A stretch of DNA of 64,000 bases. It comes from Carex sylvatica (Eukaryota; Streptophyta; Magnoliopsida; Poales; Cyperaceae). The notes under the pieces were generated by a model that saw only the letters and a list, made by a program, of their open reading frames with translations, was not told the origin of the DNA and did not search any database. Positions within the stretch are counted from its first letter, which is position 1. Each line of letters begins with the position of its first letter. Both the position numbers and the translations under genes were made by a program. This document shows, piece after piece, positions 24,358-35,494 of this stretch. Location: positions 38,245 to 102,244 of the forward strand of contig CAXKVR010000124.1 of assembly GCA_964058845.1 (NCBI GenBank), given 5' to 3'.

Positions 24358-25731
24358 TCACAACCGGCTCACCGGTGCCGGCACAAATCCCAGACTCTCT
24401 GTTGTAACTGGCTTAAACACCCTCTCAACATCCTGCTCCATCACCTCTGCCAACCTCGGCCACAGCCGTGCACTAACAAACCATGAACCATCTTTTCTCG
24501 GGTTCTTAAAAATGGTGAAGGCAGCAGATCCAAGCCGGCCCGGCCTCACCCATGGCAATGTCATGACAGGGGAACCAAACCCAAAATCAAATTCAAGCTG
24601 AAATGGCAGAAATGAACTAATCACAATAGTCGGGGCTCCTAATCCTACCCCTACTATCTCGGTCCATTTACCAGCAGCTTTATGTTCTTCCATCCAATCC
24701 ACCAGTTGCTCGAACCTTTCTTCACATGATACTTCTTCTATTGCCTCCTTTGCCAAACCCGCCCCATATGCCAATGACTGTTCCTTAATTTCATCCACAC
24801 GTGCTTCTCTCGAAGCATAGCTTATGACATTACCTAGGTAACCTTGTATGGCTTCCTTATACTTGGGGCCTAGCCTTTTTCTCCCATCGACAAGCCATGC
24901 CAGACGACAAGTGGTATCCAATTCACCTGTAGCAGTTGCAAGCAGCTTCCACAGATACGCTGACATGGCTTCGAGCCTTGTTGCCCTAACATGCCCACTT
25001 GCACACGCACGGATCCTGTCTATATCAGTAGCCTCAACCCGGTAATTTTTTCTTAGGAGACACGTGCCACTAAGAACATTGATCAATGCATTTGGTTTGT
25101 ATAGTGTGAATTCTTGGTTTAAAGAAGGGTTATACCGTGGCGGTGACCGCGGAACAAATACAGATCTCTCATGGTTAGGGGACTGCAACAGTGTACCGTT
25201 ACGTATAAACTCGGACCAAGCATTTGGTAAGGCGGTTAGACCATGACCGTCTAGGAGTAAATGACTGGTGCTCCATGAGAGAGAGAACCCGCCACAGGCG
25301 AACCGCACCAGCTGGAGAGAAAGCGCAAGATCGGTGGCGAATGGGAGTTGTATGAGGTTGAACGATCGATCCACGTCTCCAAAATCAATGGTAGAAAGTG
25401 TTGTTTCAGTCTCTGCAACAACGAATTCAGCACCAGAATTGTTGCAAATAATATAAGGAAGGTTAGTTACAGGGTCGGGTTCGATACGGCCGGCAAAAGG
25501 GTAGAAGTGGTTGAGGAAGCCGGGCAGGTTGGTTTGGATGGTGGAGATGATGGTTTCAAATTGAGAAGAGGAAGAGGGGTAGATGGAGATGAGAGAAACC
25601 TGGAAGTGGCCAAAGATGAGGTCCAGGTTAGAAATAGTGGTTTTAGGTGGAGACGGTGGTGGATTCGATGCTTTTATTAAGCTTCTTCTTTTAATATTTA
25701 TGGGGATCGTGCCTTTATGATAGCTTTTCAT
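24358..25731 (-). CDS. BAHD acyl-CoA-dependent acyltransferase
   Basis: Single-exon gene of 457 aa, the normal length for BAHD enzymes, which move an acyl group from CoA to an alcohol or amine of a specialised metabolite, usually in the cytosol. The catalytic HxxxD motif is intact as HLLLD (about residues 157-161), and the structural DFGWG motif is present as DFGFG (about 382-386). YPFAGRIEP and GNVISYASREARV blocks also fit the family. I place the start at the ATG at 25731 (MKSYHKGTIP), since the seven codons further upstream that remain open begin with TTG. The sequence leans toward the group containing hydroxycinnamoyl/coniferyl-alcohol-type acyltransferases, but the acceptor cannot be told. 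Nothing nearby suggests a metabolic cluster. No frameshift or stop inside. Confidence 0.94.
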   Translation of the reverse strand: MKSYHKGTIPINIKRRSLIKASNPPPSPPKTTISNLDLIFGHFQVSLISIYPSSSSQFETIISTIQTNLPGFLNHFYPFAGRIEPDPVTNLPYIICNNSGAEFVVAETETTLSTIDFGDVDRSFNLIQLPFATDLALSLQLVRFACGGFSLSWSTSHLLLDGHGLTALPNAWSEFIRNGTLLQSPNHERSVFVPRSPPRYNPSLNQEFTLYKPNALINVLSGTCLLRKNYRVEATDIDRIRACASGHVRATRLEAMSAYLWKLLATATGELDTTCRLAWLVDGRKRLGPKYKEAIQGYLGNVISYASREARVDEIKEQSLAYGAGLAKEAIEEVSCEERFEQLVDWMEEHKAAGKWTEIVGVGLGAPTIVISSFLPFQLEFDFGFGSPVMTLPWVRPGRLGSAAFTIFKNPRKDGSWFVSARLWPRLAEVMEQDVERVFKPVTTESLGFVPAPVSRL

Positions 25732-25966
25732 AGTTTTCTTGAGCAAAGACAAGAAAGAGGTGAGCGGAGGGAGAGGGAGAGAGAGACGAGGTAACTTCCA
25801 AGATTTATCTTATCCATGATTCTCCTAGCACGCCCTCTCTTGTCTGCGGCTTAGGTAGTCCAGTAGCGCAAGTAGCGCACCTGTTTATGGAATAATCAAG
25901 AGGCAGTGATCAAATTGAATACGATATATTTTTATATAGAAAATTGGATACTCTAGTCTATGAAGT

Positions 25967-26155
25967 GGAAATAAATCTGCTGTGATCCGTAGGAATTGCA
26001 GGACCCTGTAATTCCAAATCCAACCTTTTATTTGTTTTGAGATTCGTGGATGAAAACAACTTCTATTCAGATTCGTGCATTTAGAAAAATGAAATGTTTG
26101 ATTTGGAATAACAGGGACCCTGCAGTTCCTTTTGGATCGCAGCAGATTTATTTCC
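25967..26155. mobile_element. Compact MITE upstream of the BAHD gene
   Basis: A 189-bp foldback starts GGAAATAAATCTGCTGTGATCC-like and ends with its complement (GGATCGCAGCAGATTTATTTCC-like). It is flanked by a perfect 9-bp duplication CTATGAAGT (25958-25966 and 26156-26164). It lies about 240 bp upstream of the BAHD start and could have brought promoter-proximal sequence. Confidence 0.88.
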
Positions 26156-26550
26156 CTATGAAGTAGTGACACTGATTGATTTGGTTTTTAAATAAAGGAA
26201 AACTATTTCCATCTTTCAACTCAGTTGAATCTGAATTTCCTCCGCCATTTTTATTAATATTCTAAAATATATATATAATTTTAAAAATGTCCCACATTAG
26301 ATTTTTTTTCAAAATTGTCCCGACCGCCAGGCTCACCGGCCCAATCCTCTAGCGGACTGCCCGTGACAGGAGCGCCCCACTAGAGACCAGACCGCCCCTG
26401 ATCTGAGCAGTCCTCTTTTTTTTTTTTTTAGAGAAATGTTAATATTTTTGATTTAAATAATTTTGTGAATAATTTTTTTTCTTGTTTAGAGTGTATATCA
26501 AAAAAAATAAGACATTTGATATATTTATGAAGTGATGTCGTAACTCTTTA
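26156..26550. other. Intergenic DNA
   Basis: AT-rich, with a short GC-rich patch at about 26320-26410 (GGCTCACCGGCCC-like). Nothing else recognised. Confidence 0.4.
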
Positions 26551-26679
26551 TAACTTTGATTAATTTGATTTGTCAGTTGGATATCACAAGTCTAAAGATA
26601 ACACTAATTAAGGACTTGACATTAATTCTTAATAATTTATTTTATGAAAATAAAGTTAGATTGCCTCAATGACATACAT

Positions 26680-26900
26680 ATATATATATGCATATACATA
26701 TATATACAGCTATATATATACATATATATACATGTATATATATACATACATATACATGTATTGTATTATATATACATACATATACATGTATTGTATTATA
26801 TATACATACATATACATGTATTGTATTATATATACATACATATACATGTATTGTATTATATATACATATACATATATTATACATATGTATAATATATACA
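26680..26900. repeat. TA-rich satellite with 30-bp units
   Basis: Simple ATACATATATAC sequence grading into about four perfect 30-bp units (CATGTATTGTATTATATATA then CATACATATA). All frames are open because of the composition, which explains several overlapping spurious reading frames on both strands. Confidence 0.9.
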
Positions 26901-27507
26901 TAGCGCATGCGGCGGCATTTGCAGCAGCAGTTGGTGCGCATGCGCTGTATTTGATCTCTACTGGTAAATCAGCAAGTATGGACTGATACAAGGACCAAAC
27001 TGTAAAAGTAATTACACCAGAATATAGAGCATTCAAAAATACATATAATTGACACAAATTTAAATTTATTTGAATTTTTCTACTGTTAGTTATGAATTTC
27101 CAAAGTTCAGCTTTCGAAGAAACTTTAAACATCGATAACTTTGGCTAGAAAAGTCAGATTTGCGCTTATAACCACTTTTCGAAAAGGAGGGGACGAGACG
27201 GATCCGAATATCACCCACGGGATTATCCCTAGGTATCCGAAGCATCAGAATTTCAAAAAAATATCGTTTAGTGCCTCAAAAATTCAGTTTAAGTTTTCGT
27301 TCGACGGTAGGCATTAAAATACAGTGATTTTCAAACAATCTTAATAAATAGTAAAAAACTTCTAAAAAATATAAAATTTGATCTCCAAGCATATTTTAAT
27401 ATAGATTAAACATCTAACGGTTTGGATCGGCTATTTGAACTTCAAAACTATAGATATGAGCGCGAATTAAAACATTCCATTTTAATTCGCAAAGTAGCGT
27501 AGCCTTA

Positions 27508-27512
<5 letters not shown>

Positions 27513-27561
<49 letters not shown>
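27513..27561. repeat. (AT)n microsatellite
   Basis: About 24 uninterrupted TA dinucleotides. Confidence 0.9.
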
Positions 27562-27568
<7 letters not shown>

Positions 27569-27760
27569 TTATAAAAAAATGAGTTTATAAAAACCCTATT
27601 TATAGTGCAAAAAAAATGCAGGGTACTTTTGTATAATGCGGGAGTGCAATTTTTTTTTTTTTTTTACAAAAGTACTCCCGCATTAAGAATCAATGCCAAG
27701 TCCTTAATTAGTGTTTATTTAGACTTGTGATATCCAACTGACAAATAAAATCAAAGTTAC

Positions 27761-28098
27761 AAAATAAAACCGATAAATGTGATCTATCATCTATGTTATT
27801 TTCTCTATGTGCCCATAAAAAATTATCACATTTTGATTTTCCTTTTATGTGAATCAATAACTTAAAAAAATCAACGTCTAGAAATTATCCACATTAGTAT
27901 ACATTTTTACAAGCTTAAGATGACAATCAAAACAAAGTTGAAATGCCATAATTTTTTACACGTGCATAGATAAAATGATGTAGTTCATATCCAACTATTT
28001 TATTTTGAATTTTAAAATTTAAATTTTAAATTATTAAAGTTTTTAAAAATAAAAACATAATGAATACAAAAAAATTGAAGACATTTTGAACCCTCCTC
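27761..28098. mobile_element. Truncated Mutator-type MITE
   Basis: Sequence homologous to the right three-quarters of the elements at 2102-2495 and 8971-9390, with the normal right end GAACCCTCCTC at 28098. The left ~100 bp are missing where the composite inverted-repeat element begins. Confidence 0.75.
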
Positions 28099-28827
28099 TA
28101 CTTTAAAAATATCATTGCAGACACCTATTTTTTTTTATTTATGTTTCTTGAGATGTACCATGTGGCCATGTGAGCATGTATTTTCCAGATACTTCTAATC
28201 TGATGCATTCAAAATTTATGTTTAGTTTCTCTAAAAAATTATTATGTTTTGTTATTTTATTATCTCCAATATCAAAACAGATCTTCTTGAGTAATACTCC
28301 AGTACATCAAAACAATTTTAGACGGTCCATACTAATTTCATCAAATAATTATAATTTATTAGAAAGTTCTTAATCAGACTTATTTAAATTCTTGGAATCA
28401 ATAGACTCCACTTGTGGCTAGCTCTTAATTTTTACAATTGGATCTATTAAATTATTATTTTACAAAGAAATGTTAAACTAAATGTTTACTTGTTTACGTC
28501 GACCTTAGTTAATCGAATAACTGATTTAATACTGATATTTTTAAAATGTAGTGTAGGGCAGAACAAATTTTTTTATATATACATTTTTAAATGTGATAGA
28601 CAAAATTAATATTGCTTAAATTTTTGCTGATGTATCTATATAGGAGGCACCTTTTATATACATTTTTTTAACTATAGAGCAGTGGCCAAACGAGAGACCA
28701 AAAATATGAGGTCGCCAATTATCACTGAAAAATAATTCCTGGTATCTAAAATAACTTTTGGGGAAAAACCATTCGGCTGAAAGAATCTCATATACATCAT
28801 TTGCTGTCACAATTGTGTTCAGTTTTC
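28099..28827. other. Intergenic DNA
   Basis: AT-rich; no gene or repeat with defined borders seen. Confidence 0.4.
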
Positions 28828-29289
28828 GGTAGAAATTAAGAAAAAGAAAGTGAGAAAAACAGAAAGAGTATATCATATTTTTAATTGGTAGAAAGATTAT
28901 TAGAATTTTTATTGATTTTAAAAATAAAAAAGTTTGAATCGATAGAAATTCTATTGATTCAAACTTAGTTTTTTTTAATCTGATGCATAGATAGAGGAAA
29001 TTCTTATATTAATTCTCTAGTAATTTGTAAAAAGTATTAAAAAAAAAAGATGAAATAGTTCTATTATATATAGATTTTAAGATAGTCTATCTACTTTTAT
29101 AAAAAAAAATTATATTTTACTAGACAATTAAAAAAAACAAATACAAACTGATTTAGATCGGTAGAATTTCTACCAATTCAAACTTTTTGATTTTTCAAAA
29201 TTGATAAAAATTCTATCGATCTTTCTACCAATAAAAAATATGATATACTCTTTTTGTTTCTCTATCTTTCTTTTTCTTAATTTCTACGG
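28828..29289. mobile_element. Foldback MITE
   Basis: The arms pair CGGTAGAAATTAAGAAAAAG on the left with its complement on the right and continue through the GATATACTCTTT / AAAGAGTATATC segments. Inner GAATCGATAGAAATTC-type sequence is itself palindromic. No clean TSD found. Confidence 0.65.
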
Positions 29290-29469
29290 ATAAAAAATTT
29301 CCGTCCAGATCTGTTCTCTCTGTGAACTGTGATTAATCAAGTAATTTGAAATTTTGAAATGGGTTAAAAAGAAAATGACATTGCTAAAATCATTACTTTT
29401 TCCGGTATATACGCAGATTCACGATCTTTTGGACTTTTCTCAGCCCATAATTATGACCAGACAAATCCT

Positions 29470-29715
29470 CTTCTACTTGTCAAATTCCACACTTGGGAGT
29501 AGGTCCGATGCCCATTGGACCTACTTTGGTTCGATGGGTGATCTGGCCATCTAATTGCATCGAGAATCGTGCTCTCCGTATTAAAATCCGTATGTACTTT
29601 TATCAATTTCCGTGCGCACTGATTTGATGCTAATCGTATGGTGATAGACCTAATTAAATCAAAAAGTAAATCCAATGCCCATCGAACCTACTCCTATATC
29701 CAAATTCCACTGGAA
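29470..29715. mobile_element. Short foldback element
   Basis: Imperfect inverted repeat: GGAGTAGGTCCGATGCCCAT on the left mirrors ATGGGCATCG..CCTACTCC sequence on the right; both sides also contain CAAATTCCAC. Borders approximate. Confidence 0.5.
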
Positions 29716-29749
29716 AGTGACACGAGCACCGTAACCTCTGCCCGAAATT

Positions 29750-30195
29750 TCTTTAGTTACCACCTAATAAATCTAAATTAAATGATTACCACCAGTAGTC
29801 AGAATTTTATTTCTACCATCTCACAGACTGGTTCTGAGAATGGATTGTAATTTTGTTTTCCGTTTTACAATTCAGATTACTAAAAAGAAAGAAAAAAAAA
29901 TATTCGTGTGCAGACTGGATCTGCAAACGGATTTGGTTTGCATCTGTGCGCGAATCCAGTCTGTGAGGGTGGTAGAAATTAAATTTTAACTAATTGGATA
30001 GTAATAATTTAATTTCAATTTATTAGGGTAGTAGCTAAAAAAAATCGGAGCCAATTTGCAGACCGATTGAGATCCGTGAGTGGACCCAGTCTGTGAAAAA
30101 TAAGAATACTAGAAATAAAACTTTGACTAATCGGATGGTAATCATTTAATTTTAATTTATTAGAGTGGTAACTAAAAAAAATCGGAACCCTGCAG
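29750..30195. repeat. Locally repeated segment, direct and inverted
   Basis: A ~100-bp unit containing TTTATTAG(G/A)G(T/G)(A/G)GTA and AAAAAAAATCGGA occurs twice in direct orientation (about 29965-30050 and 30105-30190). It occurs once inverted (about 29750-29815), with CAGACTGG / CCAGTCTG between. Likely a rearranged foldback transposon. Confidence 0.6.
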
Positions 30196-30479
30196 TTTGC
30201 AGATAGGAACTTAATTCGAAATAAACTGGTTCTAGCGACTTACAACGAACCGACTGTAGAACCATAATTGGCCGAGATATTTTTCGACAACCCGCCATAT
30301 AGGATTGACATTTGACCACATAACATCCGCCGTATAGGATTGACATGTTGTAGTGGTTCTGTGGGCTGTGATTCTAAAGAGACCGCAGGACTATGTGATT
30401 TTAAATTTAATTTTTTATTTTTTAGAATGTACAAATTTTAAAAATACTTATTTTTTATGTATAAATCTCTAGACATTTA

Positions 30480-30893
30480 GAGGAGGGTTCAAATGCATCC
30501 AAATTTTTTTGCACCCAAATGCACCCTATTTTTTATCTCCGTTTTCAAAATCGAAATAGTTAATCCGAACCGTTAGATGCAATCTATATATTAAGATGTG
30601 CTTGGAGATCAAATTTTATATTTTTTAGAAATATTTTACTATTTTTTTAGATTTATTGAAAATTGCTGTTTTTTATGGTCCATATTTACTAAAAACAGCG
30701 ATTTTCAATAAATCTAAAAAAATAGTAAAATTTTTTCAAAAAATATAAAATTTGGTCTCCAAGCACATCTTAATATATAGATCGCATCTAACAGTTCGAA
30801 TTGACTATTCGAACTTTAAAAACAAAAAAAAATAATTTGAAAGATAGAGTGCATTTAGATGCACAAAAATTTGAGTGCATTTGAACCCTCCTC
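30480..30893. mobile_element. Mutator-type MITE (GAGGAGGGTTC family)
   Basis: A 414-bp foldback beginning GAGGAGGGTTCAAATGCA and ending TGCATTTGAACCCTCCTC. It has a perfect 9-bp duplication AGACATTTA (30471-30479 and 30894-30902). The central part repeats the AATTTGATCTCCAAGCACAT-like segment seen in other members. Confidence 0.9.
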
Positions 30894-30902
30894 AGACATT
30901 TA

Positions 30903-31537
30903 TATGGTTGAATATGGAATAACAGTTCCTCCGATTCCTTTAAATCACAGCAGATTTATTTCCGATTGGCAGACCAGACTTTCAACTAAGTTTAGATATT
31001 TTGTGGCAGGTACCACAGTTGACCTACTGCAATGGGTCATCATTAAATTTGACTGTTTGGTAGTTTAAATCGACAAGTCACTTGGCAATTGGCATTATAT
31101 AATGCCCTTTCTAAACCCTATGTCCGTATGTCGATTTTGATTTCTTAGGTTAAAATCATATTTATAAGATATAGTTCATAGAATCCTTAACATGTCGATT
31201 ATATTTTGCTTATTTATGCAAAATGCATAATTTATAGAGTATCATCCTGACGTTGTTGATTTTTTTGCTCATATGGATGAGAATTTTAACGCTACTGATC
31301 AGTAGCTATTACAAAAACTATTGAACAATCTACAGACTTCAATTAGATGTAAAAATAAAGTATTAAATATCAAATGTTGCGTTAAGATTCGTAATTATAT
31401 GTCTGCAGACTTACTCTACAAAAATCATCACTATATTATTTTATTTTATTTTCGTGATGATGTCATAATCACACTTTTTTTATATAAAAATACGTTCCCT
31501 CGAATTCTTTACTGAAACTAACTAGCATAGGGTCTTT
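30903..31537. other. Intergenic DNA
   Basis: Contains a fragment near 30917-30965 ending CACAGCAGATTTATTTCC, one end of the 25967-type MITE family. Otherwise nothing seen. Confidence 0.4.
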
Positions 31538-32044
31538 TTGCTCGATGCCTCTTGGAACACCTCAACAAGAACTGGCATGGCATTTGTTCTGTATGACAAG
31601 GAAGGAAGACTCCAAGCGGTCCACACTCAACATGCCTCATGCACTGATCCACTACAAGCCGAAGCAATGGCACTCATACAGGTACTGACATACATAGAGA
31701 ATGAAAATGTCATACCTATGACCCAACATACGTTGATATGCACTGACTGCAGTGTGTTAGTCAATGCGATTTTACAAAAAATATTTCTGGAACTCCCTTC
31801 CTGGAGGCCAGCTGAGAAGGTAGCAAAAGGGGCAAAACGGTACACTAAAATGATGGAAACAACAACATTGAGATATGTCACAAGGAAGTCAATAACACAA
31901 CCTCACCACCTAGCTAATTGGGCGCGTACCACCAATTCAGTCTCTACTGGTACGGTTCCAGCACAGGTAGCAGAAACGGCAGGGTTAAGGCCTCAAATTT
32001 ATTTGGAGTTCTTTAAGATATTGGATGAACATGGTGGAATCTAA
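31538..32044 (+). pseudogene. RNase H-like fragment of a retroelement
   Basis: The frame gives an RNase H-like domain of the plant RVT_3 type: LDASW (Asp near residue 3), LQAEAMAL (Glu 42) and CTDCSVLVNAIL (Asp 70) supply the usual D-E-D catalytic residues. A stop lies just upstream and no ATG begins the domain (31538 is a TTG), and no reverse transcriptase precedes it. Such frames are normally the tail of a LINE-type reverse transcriptase or one of the many single RNase H exons in plant genomes. The frame is unbroken over 168 codons, so it may be young or, less likely, an exon of a gene. No product can be claimed. Confidence 0.7.
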
Positions 32045-32314
32045 TAAACAAGGAAAAGGATTGTAACACAAAGGATCTGTCATATACAGTATCCTGCTGT
32101 AGTGAGAGGCTATTTGCAAATGAAGTAGAAGTTCCTACAACTCTTTAGCTGGTAGATTATTTTTAGAACAATGCACTTTACATTTCTTAGATATATACAT
32201 GAGGAATTTGCAGATTCCAACTGGTAGGGTAATTTAAGTTTTTCATTTGCTTGTGATGTAATTCAAACTTTGTTTAAATTCAATGCATGCCTACGGGTTT
32301 TAACTCAAAAAAAA

Positions 32315-32995
32315 GGGGCAATTTCATGTATATCCCTCAAAGTTTCAATATTACATATTTATCTCTCCAAAATCAATAATTACATATTTATCCTTTAAAA
32401 TCATACAAACTTACATATTTGTTCAATCTAACTCTATAACATATCAAATTTCTCCAAAAATAATTAAATAATATTTTTTAAAACGTAAAAAATTATTGTA
32501 CAATATTAATTAAAAAAAATATAATGACTATTATGCTCTTCATTTTTTGCCTCTTTAGTCCGTCTATGTTCTCTTCTCTCTAAGCTGCCAAACTTTTCGC
32601 TTCTCTCTCCAAACAAAAATGAAAAATTAAAGCAGCGAGAGGCAGTATAAATCTGTAAAAGGGGGGGCGACTAGGGAAGGCGGGGAGAAATATGTAATTC
32701 AGCGTGTTTGGAGAGAGGTGGGGGAGATTTGGCGCCTTATAGAAAAGATAACTCAAGTGGACTAAAGAGGTCGACGGACATAATGATCAATATATTATTA
32801 ATTAATATTATAAAATAAATTTTAAAGTTAAAAAAATATTATTTAATTATTTTTGAAAATATTTGATATGTTATAGAGTTAGATTGGACAAATATATGAA
32901 TTTGTACAATTTTTAAGAATAAATATGTAATTATTAATTTTAGCGAGATAAATACGTAATATTGAAACTTTTGAGGGATATACATGAAATTTTCC
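32315..32995. mobile_element. MITE with ~60-bp inverted ends
   Basis: The left end GGGGCAATTTCATGTATATC and the right end (complement GGAAAATTTCATGTATATCC) stay inverted for about 60 bp, through CCCTCAAAGTTTCAATATTAC. Flanks are A-rich on both sides (eight and nine A), so a 9-bp duplication is possible but uninformative. Confidence 0.78.
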
Positions 32996-33221
32996 AAAAA
33001 AAAAGAAACTAACTATTCAGAAAATTGGTACCCAACTCTCTGATAACAGCTCATTCAATGCACAGTTCCCAAACATAGCTATTACATGCCTTACATCAAA
33101 TCACAAATCCGAGCTTACAAAATGACAAATATCGTATGTTGTTACATGCTTCGAAATAGATTCTAGTACGCGAAAACATAAAAAAAAGAATTGTCGTGAA
33201 CAGCGGAGTTGTAACAAAAGC

Positions 33222-33478
33222 TAATCTTATATTTGATTGTGGTGTAACTTTAATTCAGAGTAAATTATTTATTTTAAACTAAGATAGAATAAGTTAATCA
33301 TGTTTGATGGAGTAAGATAAATCACTTCTCTAAGTAGAGTAACTTACTCCGGTTTAGCTCACCTCTTACTTTTTCTATTTTACTCCTCGTTTGACTCCTT
33401 AAACGTGGAGTAAGTTTGACTCCTTAAACGTGGAATAAGGGATTTACTCCACCTCTTAATCCACAATCAAACATGACC
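33222..33478. mobile_element. Small MITE
   Basis: Inverted ends TTTGATTGTGG and CCACAATCAAA with matching inner TTACTCC / GGAGTAA motifs. A 21-bp segment (TTTGACTCCTTAAACGTGGA) is tandemly duplicated near the right end. Confidence 0.6.
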
Positions 33479-34464
33479 TATAGCGTTTATTTTTTCAAAA
33501 ATTATATTATATTATTATATTAATTATCAACAAAATCTAAAATTTCATAGAGCAATAAGTAATACTAATTTGATTAAAAAAGTATAATATACATATTGAA
33601 TCAGTACAAAATTCAATTTTTATTCAAAATATCCCTAATAATAGCATACAATATTTATTTTTGTTATTCAAAATAACCTAAGCATCATGTCATAAACTGA
33701 TTATTTTTTTTCTATTCAAAATAACCTAAGCATCATGTCATAAACTATTTATATTTTTTTTTATTTAGAAGAAAAACAATCTAGGTCTTAAAAAAATTGG
33801 TCCTTAAAACTTTTTCAATTTAGATCTTAAAATAAAAAAAAAGCCTATATATCATAAGGTGCACTATTTGCACTACATGCTATGCACTATAGTGTCATAG
33901 CTGAAATAGCATATTTTTATTTCATAACTTAGCGTTTAAGGTCTGAAAACTCTATATCACCGCTATAGCATGCTATTTAAAACACTGCTCAAAATACATA
34001 AAAACCTTGGTACACTGAGACGTACCCAGAAAACTTACAATACAAAGATCGCGTCTAGGTAATTTTTTACAATCCATGTTTTAAATTTTTTCAGAATGAA
34101 TCAACTATAAGATCATTTATTTATAAGGGCAACAAAATAGTATACAAAGTCAACAGATCTTAAACACTCAGTATTTAATAGAAGACAGTAAGGTAGCTCC
34201 ATGTGAGCAAGTATCCTCTCAGGTATTGCAGAGGATTACTCTCATTTTACGGTTTGAGATTAAATCTCAACTGATTTGAAATTCAGGTCATTATAGGAGC
34301 AGTAATATTGGGCTTTGAGATTCGTGCCAAGTTAAAAATAAAGGTTCAGATCTTGAGAGGATGTGAGTTCGCTCCATGCCGTAGTCTCGAAAACTCGAGG
34401 AAGCACAAATTTCATCTGGGGCTGATTTGAAGCACCAATGACAGGTTGAGGTAATGAGGTTATT
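33479..34464. other. Intergenic DNA with old repeat traces
   Basis: A ~34-bp unit (CAAAATAACCTAAGCATCAT core) is directly duplicated at 33666-33745. About 34200-34375 resembles the CCTCTGAGATATCTC foldback family seen at 22942-23404. No gene. Confidence 0.45.
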
Positions 34465-35494
34465 CCTATTTTTTTATAAATATACAAAATAATAATTAAA
34501 TTTTAGAAAATAACTAAAGTTGGACGGAATTTCGAAATTTACCTAAATCGAATTTTTTTTTTTCAGTTTTAGAATTAAAAAAACAGAGGCTAAAAAAAAA
34601 GAGAAACCGTAAAAAAATTTCCGGTTTCAATATTTTTTATTTAAATAGAAATATTTATAATTTATTTATTTATTTTATTGAAATATTAGAAATATTTAAT
34701 ATATTTTTTGAAAATAGATGGAATACTATATAATTTGATTTATTAGAAAGACTGCTACAAATAATCCGCATCAATATTTTTCATGCCGAATTTTTTGCGG
34801 TCGTAAGAAAAATTAATATATTTATTTATGTGTTATTGGAAAAAATAAAAACGTTTGGATTCTCAGTTATTGATACCGTTTCAAAAGTCACTTCTAAGTA
34901 AATAAAAAAAATATTGTCATCTTTCTAGTACATTTAATTTATAAAAAGTGATATCTATTTTTGAAATAAAATAATTTTTAAAGTTATTTAATGATTGTTA
35001 TTAAAAAGAATTATCAAAATAGATACAACTTTTTATAAATTAAATGTACTAGAAGTATCACAATATTTTCTGTATTACCTAGAAGTGACTTTTAAACCGG
35101 GATCAATAACTCAGAATCCAAGCATTTTTTTTCCAATAACTCATAAAGAAATATATTAATTTTTCTTACAGCCGCAAAAAAAAAATGTTGATCCGGGTTA
35201 TTTATAGGAGTCTTTCTAATAAATCAAATTATATAGTATTTCATCTATTTTCAAAAAAATATATTAAATATTTCTAATATTTAAATAAAAAATAAAAAAT
35301 TATAAATATTTCTATTTAAATAAAAAAAATATTGAAACAGGTTATTTTTTTTATTTTTTAGCTGTTGTTTTTTGAATTCTAAAACTGGAATAAAAATTTT
35401 CGGTTTTAGACTGAATTATTGAAATTTTTTTTTTCAGTTTGAGTAGATTTCGAAATCCCACCCTTATTTTTTTGAATATTTATAAAAAAATCGG
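34465..35494. mobile_element. Long foldback element with 9-bp TSD
   Basis: A 1030-bp element whose two halves are inverted copies of each other (arms near 480 bp, centre near 34980). Ends are CCTATTTTTTTATAAAT and the complement of CCGATTTTTTTATAAAT. The perfect 9-bp duplication GAGGTTATT flanks it (34456-34464 and 35495-35503). The TSD length points to a Mutator-type or foldback element. Non-coding. Confidence 0.85.

Larger units (their letters stand above)
26551..27759. mobile_element. Composite element between ~80-bp inverted repeats
   Basis: Arms at 26551-26632 and 27680-27759 are inverted copies (TTTGTCAGTTGGATATCACA on one side, its complement on the other). Inside are a TA-rich satellite (26680-26900), a GC palindrome (26901-26945), a segment at 27300-27440 similar to the Mutator-MITE interiors, and an (AT)n run at 27513-27561. 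I found no clean duplication. The right border abuts a truncated MITE. Confidence 0.6.

Noticed and set aside
24848..25680. Plus-strand frames opposite the BAHD gene
   Set aside because: Antisense shadows of a strong minus-strand gene with intact motifs.
25732..25752. Upstream extension of the BAHD gene by seven codons
   Set aside because: The extension starts with TTG and no ATG is in frame there; the ATG at 25731 begins the usual BAHD N-terminus.
26644..27132. Long open frames across the TA satellite on both strands
   Set aside because: They consist of Tyr/Ile/His or Cys/Met repeats dictated by the 30-bp satellite; composition alone explains them.
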